DNA of 64,000 nucleotides from Puccinellia tenuiflora (Eukaryota; Streptophyta; Magnoliopsida; Poales; Poaceae). Made by a program: the position numbers and the translations under genes. Where the stretch lies: positions 310,001-374,000 of the forward strand of contig QRDG01000863.1 of the NCBI GenBank assembly GCA_012064385.1. The letters run 5' to 3'. Below the pieces are notes generated by a model. It was given only the letters and a program-made list of their open reading frames with translations, made no database searches and was not told where the DNA came from. Positions 34,743 to 46,684 of the stretch are shown one piece after another (position 1 is the stretch's first letter; the number at the start of each line of letters is the position of its first letter).

Positions 34743-35193
34743 TTCCCTCTGTTTCTAAATATAACATGTTTTAGGTCCCTCACATGTTGACTAGATGGGG
34801 ACCCAAATGAATGAAATACACACTAAAACATGTAGATACTCCCTCCGTCCTCAAATAAGTGGACGTTTAGGTTTGAAATTTGTCCACAAAAGAGTGTACT
34901 TCTATCTTCTCAATGTATTTTAAAGTAGAAAACAATGCTTCTCTCTCATCACACGGGAACCAAGCCCAATAACATTCAACACGTGGTCTCCTAATTTTCT
35001 ACATGCACTTAGCTCATTGGTGGTGGTCAAATTAAAGAGGAGAGAGATGGAGGTTTGCACCTTCCCAATGTATTTTCTACTCTATTCCATAATTTGTCTT
35101 AAAATTTCTAGATGTCCACTTATTTGAGGACGGAGGGAGTATATATGAATGTGGACAAAAGATAAAACATATTATATTTAGAAACGGAGAGAG
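34743..35193. mobile_element. Stowaway MITE carrying a second Stowaway MITE
   Basis: The outer ends TTCCCTCTGTTTCTAAATAT and TTTAGAAACGGAGAGAG are inverted copies flanked by TA. The interior is interrupted by the MITE at 34839-35139. Confidence 0.85.
34839..35139. mobile_element. Inner Stowaway MITE, 301 bp
   Basis: Terminal repeats CTCCCTCCGTCCTCAAATAA and TTATTTGAGGACGGAGGGAG are flanked by TA on both sides. Confidence 0.88.
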
Positions 35194-35363
35194 TACTTGT
35201 TAAGTAGCTCTCCTGTGAAGTCTAACCTGATTATCTAATGAAGCATGTAAAGTTACTTTGATTTAGATGTCACATGTAATGCCTTAAAGTCTTATAGACG
35301 GCCGAGTTCAGAATTTTACATACAATTTTTTACATGTCAATGGGATCCGGGTGAAGGGGCCAG

Positions 35364-35489
35364 GAACTGAACAAGGTTCCTCACAGGTTAGATATGAGCA
35401 CAACATGGCAACTTCGATTGCACAGCTAAAATACTCCGAAGCACAGAACTGAACAAGGTTCCTCACAGGTTAGATATGAGCACAACATG
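35364..35489. repeat. 44-bp direct repeat (two copies, 82-bp period)
   Basis: The same 44 bases, starting GAACTGAACAAGG, occur at 35364-35407 and 35446-35489. They lie in the 3' flank of copy C. Confidence 0.9.
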
Positions 35490-36004
35490 TCATCTTGAGC
35501 ATGGAACAATCTAACACTCCAGAGAGTAAATACAGGGAGTCAGAGTCTCAGAGACCACCATGCCGAAAATAATAGACAGATAAGCAATGCTGCATTTTAA
35601 GAATCCTTCAGAGCAGGCACAGCAAACGCCACAGTAGTGGAAAACCAATGTACTCCAGACATATGATTAGTCTAGTCTATTAGTAGTGACCACCCTAATA
35701 AGAAGAGACCACCATGCCAAAGATAGTAGCACATTTTTACGATCATTGATCGGGCATAGCAATCAGCACGAGATTTGAAAATACGCAGCTAACAGCTTTC
35801 ACGGTAGTAGTAATAACCAGCAAAATAAGTCAATAAGTTCAGACAAGCACTGATGCACGGCACTTAACAGAGTAACGAAGTTCACGGCTTGTGGGGGAAC
35901 TGAACACCATAAAAGCTTGCAAAATAGCCACCGAACAAAATCTATAGCACGGTCGGAAAACTTGGGAGCAGCTTGCATAACAATACTAGTATTACACGTT
36001 ATCA
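35490..36004. other. 3' flank of F-box copy C
   Basis: It shares words with the 3' flanks of copies A and D, such as TTTTTACGATCATT and CACTGATGCACGGCACTTAA. Confidence 0.55.
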
Positions 36005-37213
36005 TCAGTCCTGAGGAAAGAGAAATGTTGCCAGACGAATCTCATCGCAGCGCTTCCAGGAAACCTTAGCGGAGCAGATCTGCTGGCGCACTCCAATGTG
36101 ATAGGCGCTGAAAGAAGTGTTCTCCTGGTCACCAGACTTCATGCAGTTCTCCTCATCGTCATCCAAGAAGAAGATAAAATCACCTGGGAACCAAGACTGC
36201 GACACGGACACAGCCCTGGAGCACATTCGATCTAGAAACAGCAACTGGTCATCCCCAACGGTCGTCACATCGACCCACTGTGAATTCTCAAAGTCAGCCT
36301 TGAATATATCAAACTTGCTCTCTCCAGCCACAGTTTTACTCTTCACTCCATGTTCAGGTACCGGACGCCGAATTCTCCTGCGTACCATCAGCAACACCCC
36401 ACACGATTCCACCAGGTACAGATTCGTGCAGCGCACAGTGTAGCCGTTGAACACAGCTGAAAAACATGGATAACCTTTGATGACTTGTACAATCCGAGAA
36501 ACTTGTGGATCTCCTGTGCTATGGTCCTCGCTGATGTTCACCAGACGGAGGTTCCCGTCCCTGGCAATGGTGTAGAGCTTGCCCTGGAAGAATACCATAT
36601 CCTCAAACCTGTCAAATCCATCGCATGCCCGTACTGACCACGACAAGGCCCCTGGCTGGCAAATTAGAATCTGTCTGACAAGTCCAATGCCGACCAGTGC
36701 AGCAACAAGGTTCGGCGAGCACAGGATTAGCTTATGTAAGTGCAGCTTATCTGAGTCCTTCAGATGCATCCATGTGAAGTAAGGCTCGGGAAACTTTTCC
36801 CCATGCACATATGACCATTTAGCGACCGCATTTGGAGGCCGGAGACGGACGCATGAGAGAGCAGGAAGTGTCACAGTGGCCCTGGAGAAGGGGTCGACCA
36901 GGAAGCAACCGTCGTCGCGCAGGAAGACAAGCCAGCTGCCGCAGGCGCTCTTGTACCCAGCGAAGCCACAGCCTGGGAAGCGGTATTTTGTGAGGGAGGG
37001 GAAGCTGCAGAAGGTGCCATCTGGGAGCGCGAGTAGCGGCAGTGGCGGGGGCAGGGGCTGCCTTGCAGCGGCACGCCACTGCGGGCACACCGCGGCGAAG
37101 CGGGCTCGGTCAGCGTACTCAGGGAGCCGGCAGAGCACCAGCACGGCCAGGTCCATTGGGATGGCCGACCATGACGGCGGTGGCTGCAAGTGCGGCTGTG
37201 TCTCCGGTGCCAT
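36005..37213 (-). CDS. F-box protein with DUF295 domain (copy C), 402 aa, intact
   Basis: Same architecture as copy A: start MAPETQPHLQ, F-box near 14-50 (WSAIPMDLAVLVL, AVCPQWRAAA), then DUF295 with RFPGCGFAGYK, DDGCFLVDPFSRATV and LLFLDRMCSRAV, ending LATFLFPQD. It should act as an SCF substrate receptor. The Met chosen follows the conserved acceptor TTTTGCAG. A short duplication around the acceptor (GGTGCCATCGGTCC occurs twice, near 37207 and 37229) offers a second in-frame Met upstream. The leader intron is longer than in A, with a probable donor near 37988. The frame is free of stops. It is the closest relative of copy A within the array. Confidence 0.8.
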   Translation of the reverse strand: MAPETQPHLQPPPSWSAIPMDLAVLVLCRLPEYADRARFAAVCPQWRAAARQPLPPPLPLLALPDGTFCSFPSLTKYRFPGCGFAGYKSACGSWLVFLRDDGCFLVDPFSRATVTLPALSCVRLRPPNAVAKWSYVHGEKFPEPYFTWMHLKDSDKLHLHKLILCSPNLVAALVGIGLVRQILICQPGALSWSVRACDGFDRFEDMVFFQGKLYTIARDGNLRLVNISEDHSTGDPQVSRIVQVIKGYPCFSAVFNGYTVRCTNLYLVESCGVLLMVRRRIRRPVPEHGVKSKTVAGESKFDIFKADFENSQWVDVTTVGDDQLLFLDRMCSRAVSVSQSWFPGDFIFFLDDDEENCMKSGDQENTSFSAYHIGVRQQICSAKVSWKRCDEIRLATFLFPQD

Positions 37214-38170
37214 CGGTCCTGCAAAATGGTGCCATCGGTCCAAGCAGGCAACAGTATCAGCAAAAGATCTGCTAAGCAATTCCCTCAATTGACAAAACGA
37301 ACGTAGGAGGCTAGAATACTAGTGCTCATGTGGTACTGGGTTTTGTTTGGAACTCAGGAATAAACAATTCGATATCGACTGGAAAGAAATCCATAGTTTG
37401 GAACGAAGTCTTAAATTGTTTTGGTAGAATATGAAGGTTTTACTTTCAGCCTTTGACCTTATGAAAAATAAGCACAACCAGTACTCCTTTTCGTGACGAT
37501 CTGGATGGCTTTGTGAACTGACTGATGCATGGAGTTCAGTATTTGGAAAATATCTAGTTGAAAGATGATAGTATGCTTATTCACAACAAAGAAAAAAAGA
37601 TATAAGTGCTGCCAGCTACTAATTTTTTAGGGATGAAGATTAACGGCACATCCAAATCATTGCTCACCAAGAACACGCAAACCCTGCAGGCTCCAGCTGC
37701 CCCGCAAGGCGCAAGTGATGGGTTAAGGGAGCTACTAGTCGTTCTCATATCCTAATTAAACTCGTAGGCTACGCAACGAACAATCATGCAGGTTGCCATA
37801 CCACAGACGCGCAAAAGCATCACGGCACGACAACCGTTTTCCCACGCAGAGGCATTGCGTCGAACAGTTGGTGTGCGTCTGGCCAGTGTAAACCGCGCGG
37901 GAATGGAGAGCTAGAGAGGGGAAGTGATCCCCCGGAGGAGAGAAAGGAGGAACTGCGTCTAGAGAAGCAAGAGAGGGTAAGTCGTACCAGCGCTGTCTCG
38001 GTGTTGGTCGATTTGCCGTCCGCACCGCGCCGGCGAGGATGCCGCCGCTGCTTGCTTTTCTGCTTGCTGCTGTTGTGCTTGAGAGGAGCGCAACGGAGTG
38101 GCAGTGTGACCAGTTTGGCCCAGCGAGGCTACATGGGCCGGGCGCTCGCTCACTGATTTGTTTCCTCTTA
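37214..38170 (-). other. Leader intron, first exon and promoter of F-box copy C
   Basis: The intron acceptor lies at 37219 and the donor near 37988 (GCGCTG|GTACG). The first exon and promoter lie at about 37989-38150. 37680-37995 is also the part related to the relic at 18196-18720. Confidence 0.5.
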
Positions 38171-38178
38171 GCTAAGAG

Positions 38179-38602
38179 TATAGCTGGCCAAACAGGCCGG
38201 GCCGGCACGGCCCGGCACGGCATGGCCCATGCCAGGCCCGGCACGGCCCGGCACGGCATGGCCCATGCCAGGCCCGGCCCGGTTAAGGCACGGCACGGCC
38301 GGCCCGATTGTTACGTGCCGTGCCGGGCCGGCCCGCGTGCCGCGGTGCGGAAATGGGCACGAATACGGCCATCGGCACGAACACGGCCCAAAATAGGTAA
38401 AAATAGGTAAAAAATAAAAAAATAAGAAAAGCCTAATCGTGCCGTGTCGGGCCGGCCCGCGTAAATCGATCATCGGCCCAAGCACTAACGGGCCCGTGCC
38501 GTGTCAGGCCCGTTAAGATCTGTGTCGTGCCGTGCTCGGGCCGGGCCAAAAGAACCGTGCTTCGGGCCGGCCCGTTTAGCACGGCCCGTTTGGCCAGCTA
38601 TA
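38179..38602. mobile_element. GC-rich hAT-type MITE, 424 bp
   Basis: Inverted ends TATAGCTGGCCAAAC and GTTTGGCCAGCTATA are flanked by the 8-bp duplication GCTAAGAG (38171-38178 and 38603-38610). An 8-bp target site points to the hAT superfamily. The interior is built from GGCCCGGCACGG-like words and includes a tandem repeat around GGCATGGCCCATGCCAGG. No transposase. Confidence 0.8.
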
Positions 38603-38610
38603 GCTAAGAG

Positions 38611-38936
38611 ATGATATGATTCTCAAAAAAATAAAATTAAGAGATGACATTTATTTCTCAAAAAAAAACTAAGAGATGATATTTTTGTGACAATGACAAG
38701 ACATTTTCTCCGTTATATGATATATCTTATTTTCACTTCTTCTAGTTTAAATTTAAACATCACATATAATTAAAATTATACAAACATTATGTTAGAGGTA
38801 ACACTAAAAGATGAGGTCTAGTCCATGTCCATAACAGAAGACTGAACTACCCGCTCTCTGTTTTCTCCCTTCGTGGATCAAACATCTTGTAGTCTGACTA
38901 TATAATCTTGTTGTTGTTGATATGTAAAGTTTCAGG
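38611..38936. other. Spacer with three copies of AAGAGATGAYAT
   Basis: Three copies of AAGAGATGATAT or a near variant lie between 38604 and 38680, separated by short pieces containing TCTCAAAAAAA. The rest is AT-rich and unassigned. Confidence 0.55.
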
Positions 38937-39397
38937 TTAGAGCACCTCCAGCCCCCCCCCCCCCTCCCCGAGAGCCCCCCAGCCCACGTTTCTTGCGTTT
39001 TTTTTTTCGCCGACGGGCCATTTTGCTCCCAATCGCCCCCCCCCCCCTAGAGCCTCGTTTTCCGCCGGATTTGGCCCAAAATTAATCCGGCGTTCCCAGG
39101 CCGAACCCATCGCGTCGGGTTCCGCCTGGGGCACCGGCGGAAGGGGAAAGCCGCACGGGCCAGCCCTGTCGGCGAGACAGCGCACATACCCCACCCCAGA
39201 TTCGCCCCATTCCTTTTTTACCACCCCCGCCACCGGCGCCACCTCCTCCACTCCGCCGCGAACATCCCGCCACGACGGCTCGCCGCACCAAATCCTCGAC
39301 CTCCATCTCCCTGCTGCCCGAGTTTTTGCGGTGAATCGTCGTCGCGATCAAGCTCCGCGTCCACCCTGCACATGAGGTGTTCGACGTTTTGACTGAG

Positions 39398-42319
39398 ATG
39401 GACTCCAACGACGAGGAGATACTCGCCGCTCTGATGAAAGAGGAAGCCGAGGCCGCCGCCGTCGACGAAGAAGAGCACCTGCTGATGCTTGCCTGTCTGG
39501 CGGCCTGTACGCTGCCGATGCACAGCCGAAACATGGTGGCTCGGCACCAGGTTGCCGCAAGAGCAAGGCGAGGCAGCGTGCGGAGGGCTATGATGACGTG
39601 AAACCACACGTTCGTTGGGAGACCCCAAGAGGAAGGTATGATGTAGTGCAGCAGCAGTTTTCCCTCTGTAAGAAACCAAGGTTATCAAATCCAGGAGGAA
39701 TCAGAAGTGCTCAGAAGGTTGTCAGCTGCACGCGCGGCGCAATACGAGTGCTGATGTGGAACCTACACACAACACAATCAAACTACTTTGCCTGAACGAA
39801 ACAGGAAGGTTGTCAATCTCTCCGGCTTGCTGAAAACAAAGGATTAAACGTATGGTGTGGAAAATAATTGTAAATGCAAAAAGTGGACATCGAGCAAATG
39901 ATGGTGGAACGTGGTGCAAACGGTATTTGTTTCAGTGTAAAATAATGGATCGGGGTCCACAGTTCACTAGTGGTGTCTCTCCATAAAAGATAACTAACAT
40001 GCTGGGTAAACAAATAAAGCTGGGCAATTGACAAATAATGAACACATGACAATGCAAATATATGACAAGATGATTACTATGACATTTAATTGGGCATTAC
40101 ATCAAGATACATAGACCTTTTTCCAACAGCATCTATGACTAATAATCCACCACCAGGTTAACATCCGTGTCCCCTGTTGGTATTAAGTTGCTAGCAACAG
40201 ATAATCGCATTAAGCAAAGTGTGTAATGTAAACAACACAAATGACCGTAGACATAGCATTGTTGTTTTATCCCTAGTGGCAACAACACATCCACAAACTT
40301 AGATGTTTCTGTCACTCACCCAGATTACCGGAGGCATGAACCCACTATCGAGCATAAATACTCCCTCTTGGAGTTAAAAGCATCTACTTGACCAAAGCAT
40401 CTACTAATAACGGAGAGCATGCAAGATCATAAACAACATATAAAGACAGATTGATAATCAACTTGATCATAGTATCAATATTCATCGGATCCCAGCAAAA
40501 ACAACATGTAGCATTACAATAAGATGATCTTGATCATGTTAGGCAGCTCACAAGATCTAAACATGACAGCACAAAGTGGAGAGACTACCATCTAGCTACT
40601 TCTATGGACCCGTAGTCCAAGGATGAACTACTCACGCATCACTACAGAGACAGGCATGGTGATGTAGAGCCCTCCGATGATGATCCCCCCTACGGCAGGG
40701 TGCCGGGAAGAGCTTCAGGAGCCCTCCCGAGTAGGGTTTGACGACGACGGCGGCTCTGGAACTTTTCGTGGAATATGACTCGGGTACTTAGGATTTTCGG
40801 GGAAGGAGGAATAAATAGGCGAAAGGGCGGCGTCGGAGGGCACCCGAGGGGCCCACACCACCCCTCGGCGTGGCAGGAGGTGGGGCCGCACCGAGCCCTA
40901 GTGAGGGCGCCCCATGGCGCTTCTCTGGCTCTCCTTCGGGCTCCGTGGATGTTTCGGTGAAATATTGATGTCCGTTGATTTTCGTCCAATTCCGAGGATA
41001 TTTCCTTAATAACTTTTCTGAAAAGGAAAAATAGCAGAAAACAGGAACTGACACTGTGCCATCTTGTTAATAGGTTAGTACCCGAAAATGTATAAAAATG
41101 CTATAAAGTGTATGCAAAACATGTAACAACAAGCATAATATCAGCATGGAACATAAAAAATTATAGATACGTTTGCAACGTATCAGGCTACTGCATGTTG
41201 TACGCCGACTACTTTGCTGACGATCCATTGCATGGTGAGAAGACATTTCGACGCCGTTTCAGGATGAACCGGAACCTTTTCCTCAGAATTGTGCATGGCG
41301 TCCGAGACAGCTACTTCATTTGCAAGAAAGATTGCACTGGCACAGTTGGATTTTCCTCGCTTCAGAAGTGCACATTCGCTTTGAGACTGTTTGCATACGG
41401 AGCTCCAGTTGATTCGCAGGATAACTATCTACGCATGGCCGAGTCCACCGTTGTTGAGTGTTTCTACAAATTTTGTAGAGCCGTAGTGGCTGTGTTTGGA
41501 CCAGAATACTTGCGAACACCCACGGCGGAAGACACTTCTCGGATCCTAGCCGAGAATGAAGCAAGAGGATTTCCTGTAATGCTTGGAAGCATCGACTGCA
41601 TGCATTGGCAATGGAATAACTGTCCATTTGCTTAGCAAGGCATGTACAAAGGGCAAAAAGGAGGTTGCAGTGTGGTGCTTGAGGCAGTGGCTTCGCATGA
41701 TACTTGTATTTGGCATTCCTTCTTTGGAATGACAGGATCTAATAACGACATCAACGTCCTGTAGTGCTCCAATGTCTTCACCAAGCTTGTTGAAGGTCAT
41801 GCTCCCCCGGTGAACTTCGAGATCAACGGGCACCATTACAACAAGGGTTACTATCTGGAAGATGGAATCTATCCAAAATGATCCACATTTGTGAAAACTA
41901 TCTCAAACCCTACACCCAAGACGGCTCAAGCTTGGTATGCCAAATGTCAGGAGGCTTGCAGAAAGGATGTCGAGCGGACTTTTGGTGGGCTCCAAGCTCG
42001 ATTTGCTGTTGTCCGGTACCCTGCTATGACATGGTCGAAAGACCAGATGTGGGAGGTGATGAATTGTTGTGTGACCTTGCACAACATGATCATTGAGAGC
42101 GAGCGGGAGCACCCAGTGGAAGATAACGAGAATAAGGTGGCATAGTTTAGACAGGGTCCTATGGTGGGCGAGGATCCGAAGGAAAGCCGGCGTATACCTA
42201 TACCGACATCATGGGTTGCCTTCCTTGCTATGCGTCAAGAGATCCGAGACCCAGTAGTTCATCAGCAATTGCAAAAAGATCTGGTGGAGCACATGTGGAG
42301 ACGCAAAGGCGAGGTCTAG
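39398..42319 (+). pseudogene. Harbinger transposase pseudogene (DDE)
   Basis: It would cut and paste the element. The N-terminus MDSNDEEILAALMKEE starts at 39398; a frameshift occurs before the conserved PGCRKSKARQR segment. A solo LTR (39591-41185) splits the codon run at AEGY. The rest reads in one frame from 41186: FRRRFRMNRNLFLRIV, GSIDCMHW (first D), SNNDIN (second D), CRKDVERTFG (E), and the usual ending HMWRRKG. Four in-frame stops are present: TAG 41633, TAG 41762, TGA 41879 and TAG 42143. The first and third replace Trp and the second a Gln, judged from the family pattern. The element cannot move itself. Confidence 0.85.
39591..41185 (-). mobile_element. Solo LTR, 1595 bp, inside the Harbinger transposase
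   Basis: On the minus strand it begins TGATACGTTGCAAACGTATC and ends CACGTCATCA. It is flanked by the 5-bp duplication GGCTA (39586-39590 and 41186-41190). No internal domain remains, so it arose by recombination between two LTRs. The sequence recalls a widespread Triticeae LTR family whose name I cannot fix. Confidence 0.85.
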
Positions 42320-42605
42320 CTTATGTAATTTGTTAAAATTTCCGTGTGTTGATTTGTTAAACTATTTGTATTAATTTTTATGTTGAATTATTTGATAAGA
42401 ATGATGATTTATGTGATAGATATGATGAATTTGCTATAAATGATGAATTTGCTTTAAAAATGATGTTGTATGATTTACTTTTCGACCAAAAGTCGCCGGC
42501 TGCCCCCCCCCCCCCAATGAAAAAATTCCGCCGGTGGCCCCCCCGAGCGGCCCAAAAAACCGCTGGTAGTTCGGCCTGGGGGGCCAACGGCTGGAGTTGA
42601 TCTTA

Positions 42606-43735
42606 GCTTTCGCCCGTCTTAATTAGTTATAGTAAAAAGAAGTTCACAGGCTACCTGTTAGTAATTGGACACTGAAGTATATGCATGGCTGGATATGATC
42701 GAAATGGTGATCTACTGGGGCCATGTCATGTCAACCAATGAAGCAATGCAGTTAGCGTTAACTCCTAACTACCACATGGACATCATGTTCTCCAAGTACA
42801 AAATACTCCCTGGAAACATGGCCAGACAAGTATTGAAAACTTCTTATCTAACCGATCCATCAGATCCAGCTCCATAAATCTTGTGACATCTACTGGAGTA
42901 GTAGAACAATATCCTAAAACGAAATGCTTCTATTATTGTTTGGGTTATGTAGAGAAATTTATAGGAGTGTGAAATAATAAGCTGGGCAGACACCATGCAG
43001 TCCAAAACAAACCACACCTACACTTCATTCTAATACTATTAAACTACTCATTTCTGCACCATGCATGACAAGCTTGATTTATGTCCCCTTCGATTAGTGA
43101 AAGGGGCAAGGAAATTAACTTCGATTGCCCAGGTAAAATACCCCGAAGCACTGATTAGCTGAATCTCCAAGTTCAGTAAACCACACATGCAGCACAACAT
43201 CCACAAGTTAAATGTGATTACAAGATCTAAAGAAACTAGAACAACAAACAAATCTACCATTCCAGATATTGTTACTACAGAGAGGGGAAGTCCACCATTC
43301 CAAAGATAATAGACAGATAAGCAGTGATGCAATTTAAGAATCTTCCACAGCAGGCACAGCAAACGCCACACTAGTGGAAAATCAACCTAGTTAACAACCC
43401 ACATAGCCAAAGATAATATCACGTTTTTACAATCATTCGTCCGCACAACGATCACATCAAGTGTTGAAAACCGATACAGCTAACCACCACAATAAGTTAG
43501 ACAAGCGCTGATGCACGTCACTTAACAGAGTAACAAAATGCAGATAAATACTAGTAATGCATTTCACGGCCTAGCTTGTAGGGGGGCCACTGAACACCAT
43601 CCCACCACGGTCAGATAGATAACATGTGAGCCGCTTGCAAAGTAACTACTGAACAACAACATCTAGAGCATGGTCAGATAACCTGTGAGCAGCTTGCATG
43701 GAAATATCGGACTAACAGTATAAGTGTATAACTCC
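42606..43735. other. Spacer and 3' flank of F-box copy D
   Basis: 42.6-42.95 kb is unassigned. About 43.0-43.73 kb matches the 3' flanks of the other F-box copies. Confidence 0.5.
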
Positions 43736-44956
43736 TCATCGGTCACGAGGAAAGAGCCATGATGCCAGACGCATATGATCAACACGCTTCCAGTATATGT
43801 TTGGATAGGAAGAATCGGGATATCTCAAGTCATAGGCGCTGAAAGAAGCGTTCTCGTCCTCATAGGCATATTCCACACGATCCTCCTCATCGTCATCCAA
43901 GAACATGATGTTATCACCTCTGAAGTTATACTGAGATATGGGCACAGCCCTGGAGCACCTTCGCCCTAGAAACAGCAGCTGGTCATCCCCAATGGTCGTC
44001 ACCTCGACCCAACGTGAATGCTCAAAGGCAGCCTTGAATAGTTCAAACTCGCTCACTCGAGCCACAATTTTACCATCCACCCTGGCACCAAATCGTCCTG
44101 CGAACCATAAGAAACGCCCCACGCGATTCAACCAGATAGATCTTCTTGCAGGGCATGGTGTTGTCATCAAACACAGCTGAATACCATGGGGATGGATCAC
44201 CTTTGATGACTTGTCCAATCTTAGAAACCTGTGGATCACCGGTACTATGGTCCTCACTGACGTTCACCACAAGGAGGTTCTCGTCAGTGGCAATGGCGTA
44301 GAGCTTGCCCTGGTAGAATGCCATATCTTCGAACTCCTTACACTCATCGTATGTGCGTACTGACCACGACATGGCCCCTGGCTGGCACATCAGAATCTGA
44401 CTGGCATGTCCGATGCCAACCAACACAGCAACAAGGTTTGGCGAACACATGATTAGCTTGCTTATGTGCAGACTGCAGCTTGTCTGATTTATTGATATGC
44501 ATCCATGTAGTGTAAGGGTCGGCGAACGTCGTACTTCCATCGTCTGACTCTGACCATTTAGCAACTGCATTTGGAGGTCGGAGACGGATGCACGAGAGAG
44601 CAGGGAGCGTCACGGTGGCCCTGGAGAAGGGGTCGACCAGGAAGCACCCGTCGTTGTGCCGAAAGACGAGCCAGTTGTCGCATGTGCTCTCGTAACCAGC
44701 AAAGCCGCAGCCGGGGAAGCGGAAGGGCTTGGCATCCGGGATGCTGTAGAAGGTGCCATCGGGGAGGGCGAGCAGCGGCAGTGGCGGGGGGAAGGAGCTG
44801 TTGTCTTGCGGTGGCACACCACTGCAGGCACACTGCGGCGAAGCGGGCGCGGTCGGCGTACACAGGGAGCAGGCGGACCACCAGGACGGCCAGGTCCAGC
44901 GGGAGTGCCGACCACGACGGCGATGGCTGCGAGTTCTGTTCCTTCACCGCTGCCAT
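43736..44956 (-). pseudogene. F-box/DUF295 pseudogene (copy D)
   Basis: It starts at the Met after the conserved acceptor ATGCAG (MAAVKEQNSQ). The F-box (WSALPLDLAVLVV) is intact. A frameshift occurs near 44780-44800 in a run of G before PLPLLALPDG. A second near 44475 comes from an extra copy of a CTGCAGTCTGC-like stretch. A third near 44090 follows MVRRTIWC. The remaining segments align well with copies A and C, ending LASWLFPRDR. With three shifts it cannot make the full protein unless the assembly is wrong. Confidence 0.78.
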
Positions 44957-46605
44957 CTGCCCTGCATAAAAAGTAGTAATAAAATCAGCGAGCAATAGCT
45001 TTACTTCCAACACCGCGACCGCCCAAACGCGCCAAGAGGCAATGCGTCGAACACCTAGCGCGCATGGCTAGCGGACGCGGCGGGAGCCGGTAGGAAAACA
45101 CAAGCTCCTCCGAGCTAGCGAGCAAAGAAGGTGGAAGCCGCGTGGGGAGGAGGAAGAGGCGGGTACCAGAGAGACCGATGCGCCGTCCTTGCGGCGATTT
45201 GCCGTTCTCGCCGCGCCTGTGAGTAGGCCGCCGCTCCTGCTCCAGATGATGTCGTGCGTGAGTAGAGTGGAGTGTGCGTTGCTTGCCCGAACGGACCGTG
45301 TGAGGTGAACCAAGTGAGTGTGAGGTGAACTAGTGTGGGCTCACGTCGAAGTGTTACAATTTAGAAAACGTAAAGAAATATGTCCACGTAACTTGCTAAA
45401 TATTTTTTGTAAAGCAATGGAATCCCAAATCCCCACCTATTTCCATTAATGAAACCGCCACAGTTTTTAAACTGAAAACCAGATCAAATACCAGGCTGTA
45501 ATCAGTCCCATGCAGAACAAAGGAACGCAACAAACGTAGCAATCAATCAGGCTCTTGTTAAATAAATGTGTTACTACATTTCATGAACAAAGCAGTAAGC
45601 TCCTTTTGTGTTATTTTATTAAAATTATTTCCGTCGAAACAAGACATACTGCTATGCTATCGAAACAAACTAGTAGCAACATGTATTATGTATTGGTGAA
45701 AGACTATAAAACTACAAAATAAAAAAGGCAGATGAAGAAAAGTATAATGAGAAAAAATAAACTAAAAATTATAAAATTGAATTAAAATTATGTAGACTAT
45801 AAAAACATGAAATATATCAACGTATGTTGATAATCTAATTTAGAAACCAAATGTACATTCATAAAAAATATGATTCACATTCTATATAAAACAATATAAC
45901 GCAATAAAATATGCTTGCAGATTTTACAAATTGATTAAAAGACAAAAACATTCTGTATGAAAAATTATTTGGGCATGTCTTTACCTTCTATAAGAAATAT
46001 TCATGTATGGTTCTAACTATGTGTTAGATTTTATTTGTTCTAAAAAAAGGTATAAATTTAAACTATATAGACCAACGGAAAAAATATCTCTCAAAATTAC
46101 ACGAGTGAATTGATTATTAGTGAAACACGTGCTCTCACGTGCACAAATAAACTACTGTGAAGCAGTGCGTGAGTGAATCTCTGAATTCATTCAAATCACA
46201 CAAGCGGCACAACTGCACAAGGTTTCTCGAATGAACAACTGCACAAGGTTCATCACAAGTTAGATGTGATCACAAGATCTCTAGCAACTATGCCTGGGCT
46301 AGGGGTGGGTAGAAAGCTCGAGGCTCGGCCTAGGCAAGAAACTAACAAATTTATCACTCCAGAGTTAGTTGCTATTAATTGTCAGAGATCGCCATGCCAA
46401 ATCACAGCAACACAACAAACACACCATGCCAAAGATATAGTTAATCAGCGGTGCATTATAAGATCTATCATAGGGCAGCAACAACTACTAGTTTAAAATC
46501 AATGCAGTTAACAACATGCAAAGTAACCACCATTATAAGTTCAGACTTCATACATACCACAGTTAGATAGATAATCTGTGAGCAGCTTACAAAATAACCA
46601 TTGAA
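44957..46605. other. Leader and promoter of copy D, then AT-rich spacer and 3' flank of copy E
   Basis: 44960-45300 matches the leader region of other copies (GGCGGGTACC donor near 45165). 45.35-46.15 kb is AT-rich with nothing recognised. 46.15-46.6 kb is F-box 3' flank, interrupted at 46618 by the LINE. Confidence 0.5.
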
Positions 46606-46618
46606 CTACAACATCTCT

Positions 46619-46684
46619 GAAAGAAAGAATGTTAGGTCACGTAAGGCGACCAAGCCAAACAAATCTCCAAAAGTTTCCCGATGA
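46619..46684 (+). pseudogene. C-terminal fragment of LINE ORF1
   Basis: The frame ending RSRKATKPNKSPKVSR stops with a TGA that overlaps the ORF2 ATG in the string ATGA (46681-46684). The rest of ORF1 is missing by truncation. The overlap suggests ORF2 is translated by reinitiation; that is inference. Confidence 0.5.

Larger units (their letters stand above)
38940..42602 (+). mobile_element. PIF/Harbinger DNA transposon, degraded
   Basis: Inverted ends GAGCACCTCCAGCC and GGCTGGAGTTGATC are flanked by the TTA duplication (38937-38939 and 42603-42605), the signature of Harbinger. Poly-C tracts lie near both ends. Inside is a broken transposase gene that carries a solo LTR. No Myb-like second ORF is visible. 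Confidence 0.88.

Noticed and set aside
39082..39688. Minus-strand ORFs near the Harbinger 5' end
   Set aside because: They are opposite to the transposase N-terminus and run across the solo LTR boundary; no family resemblance.
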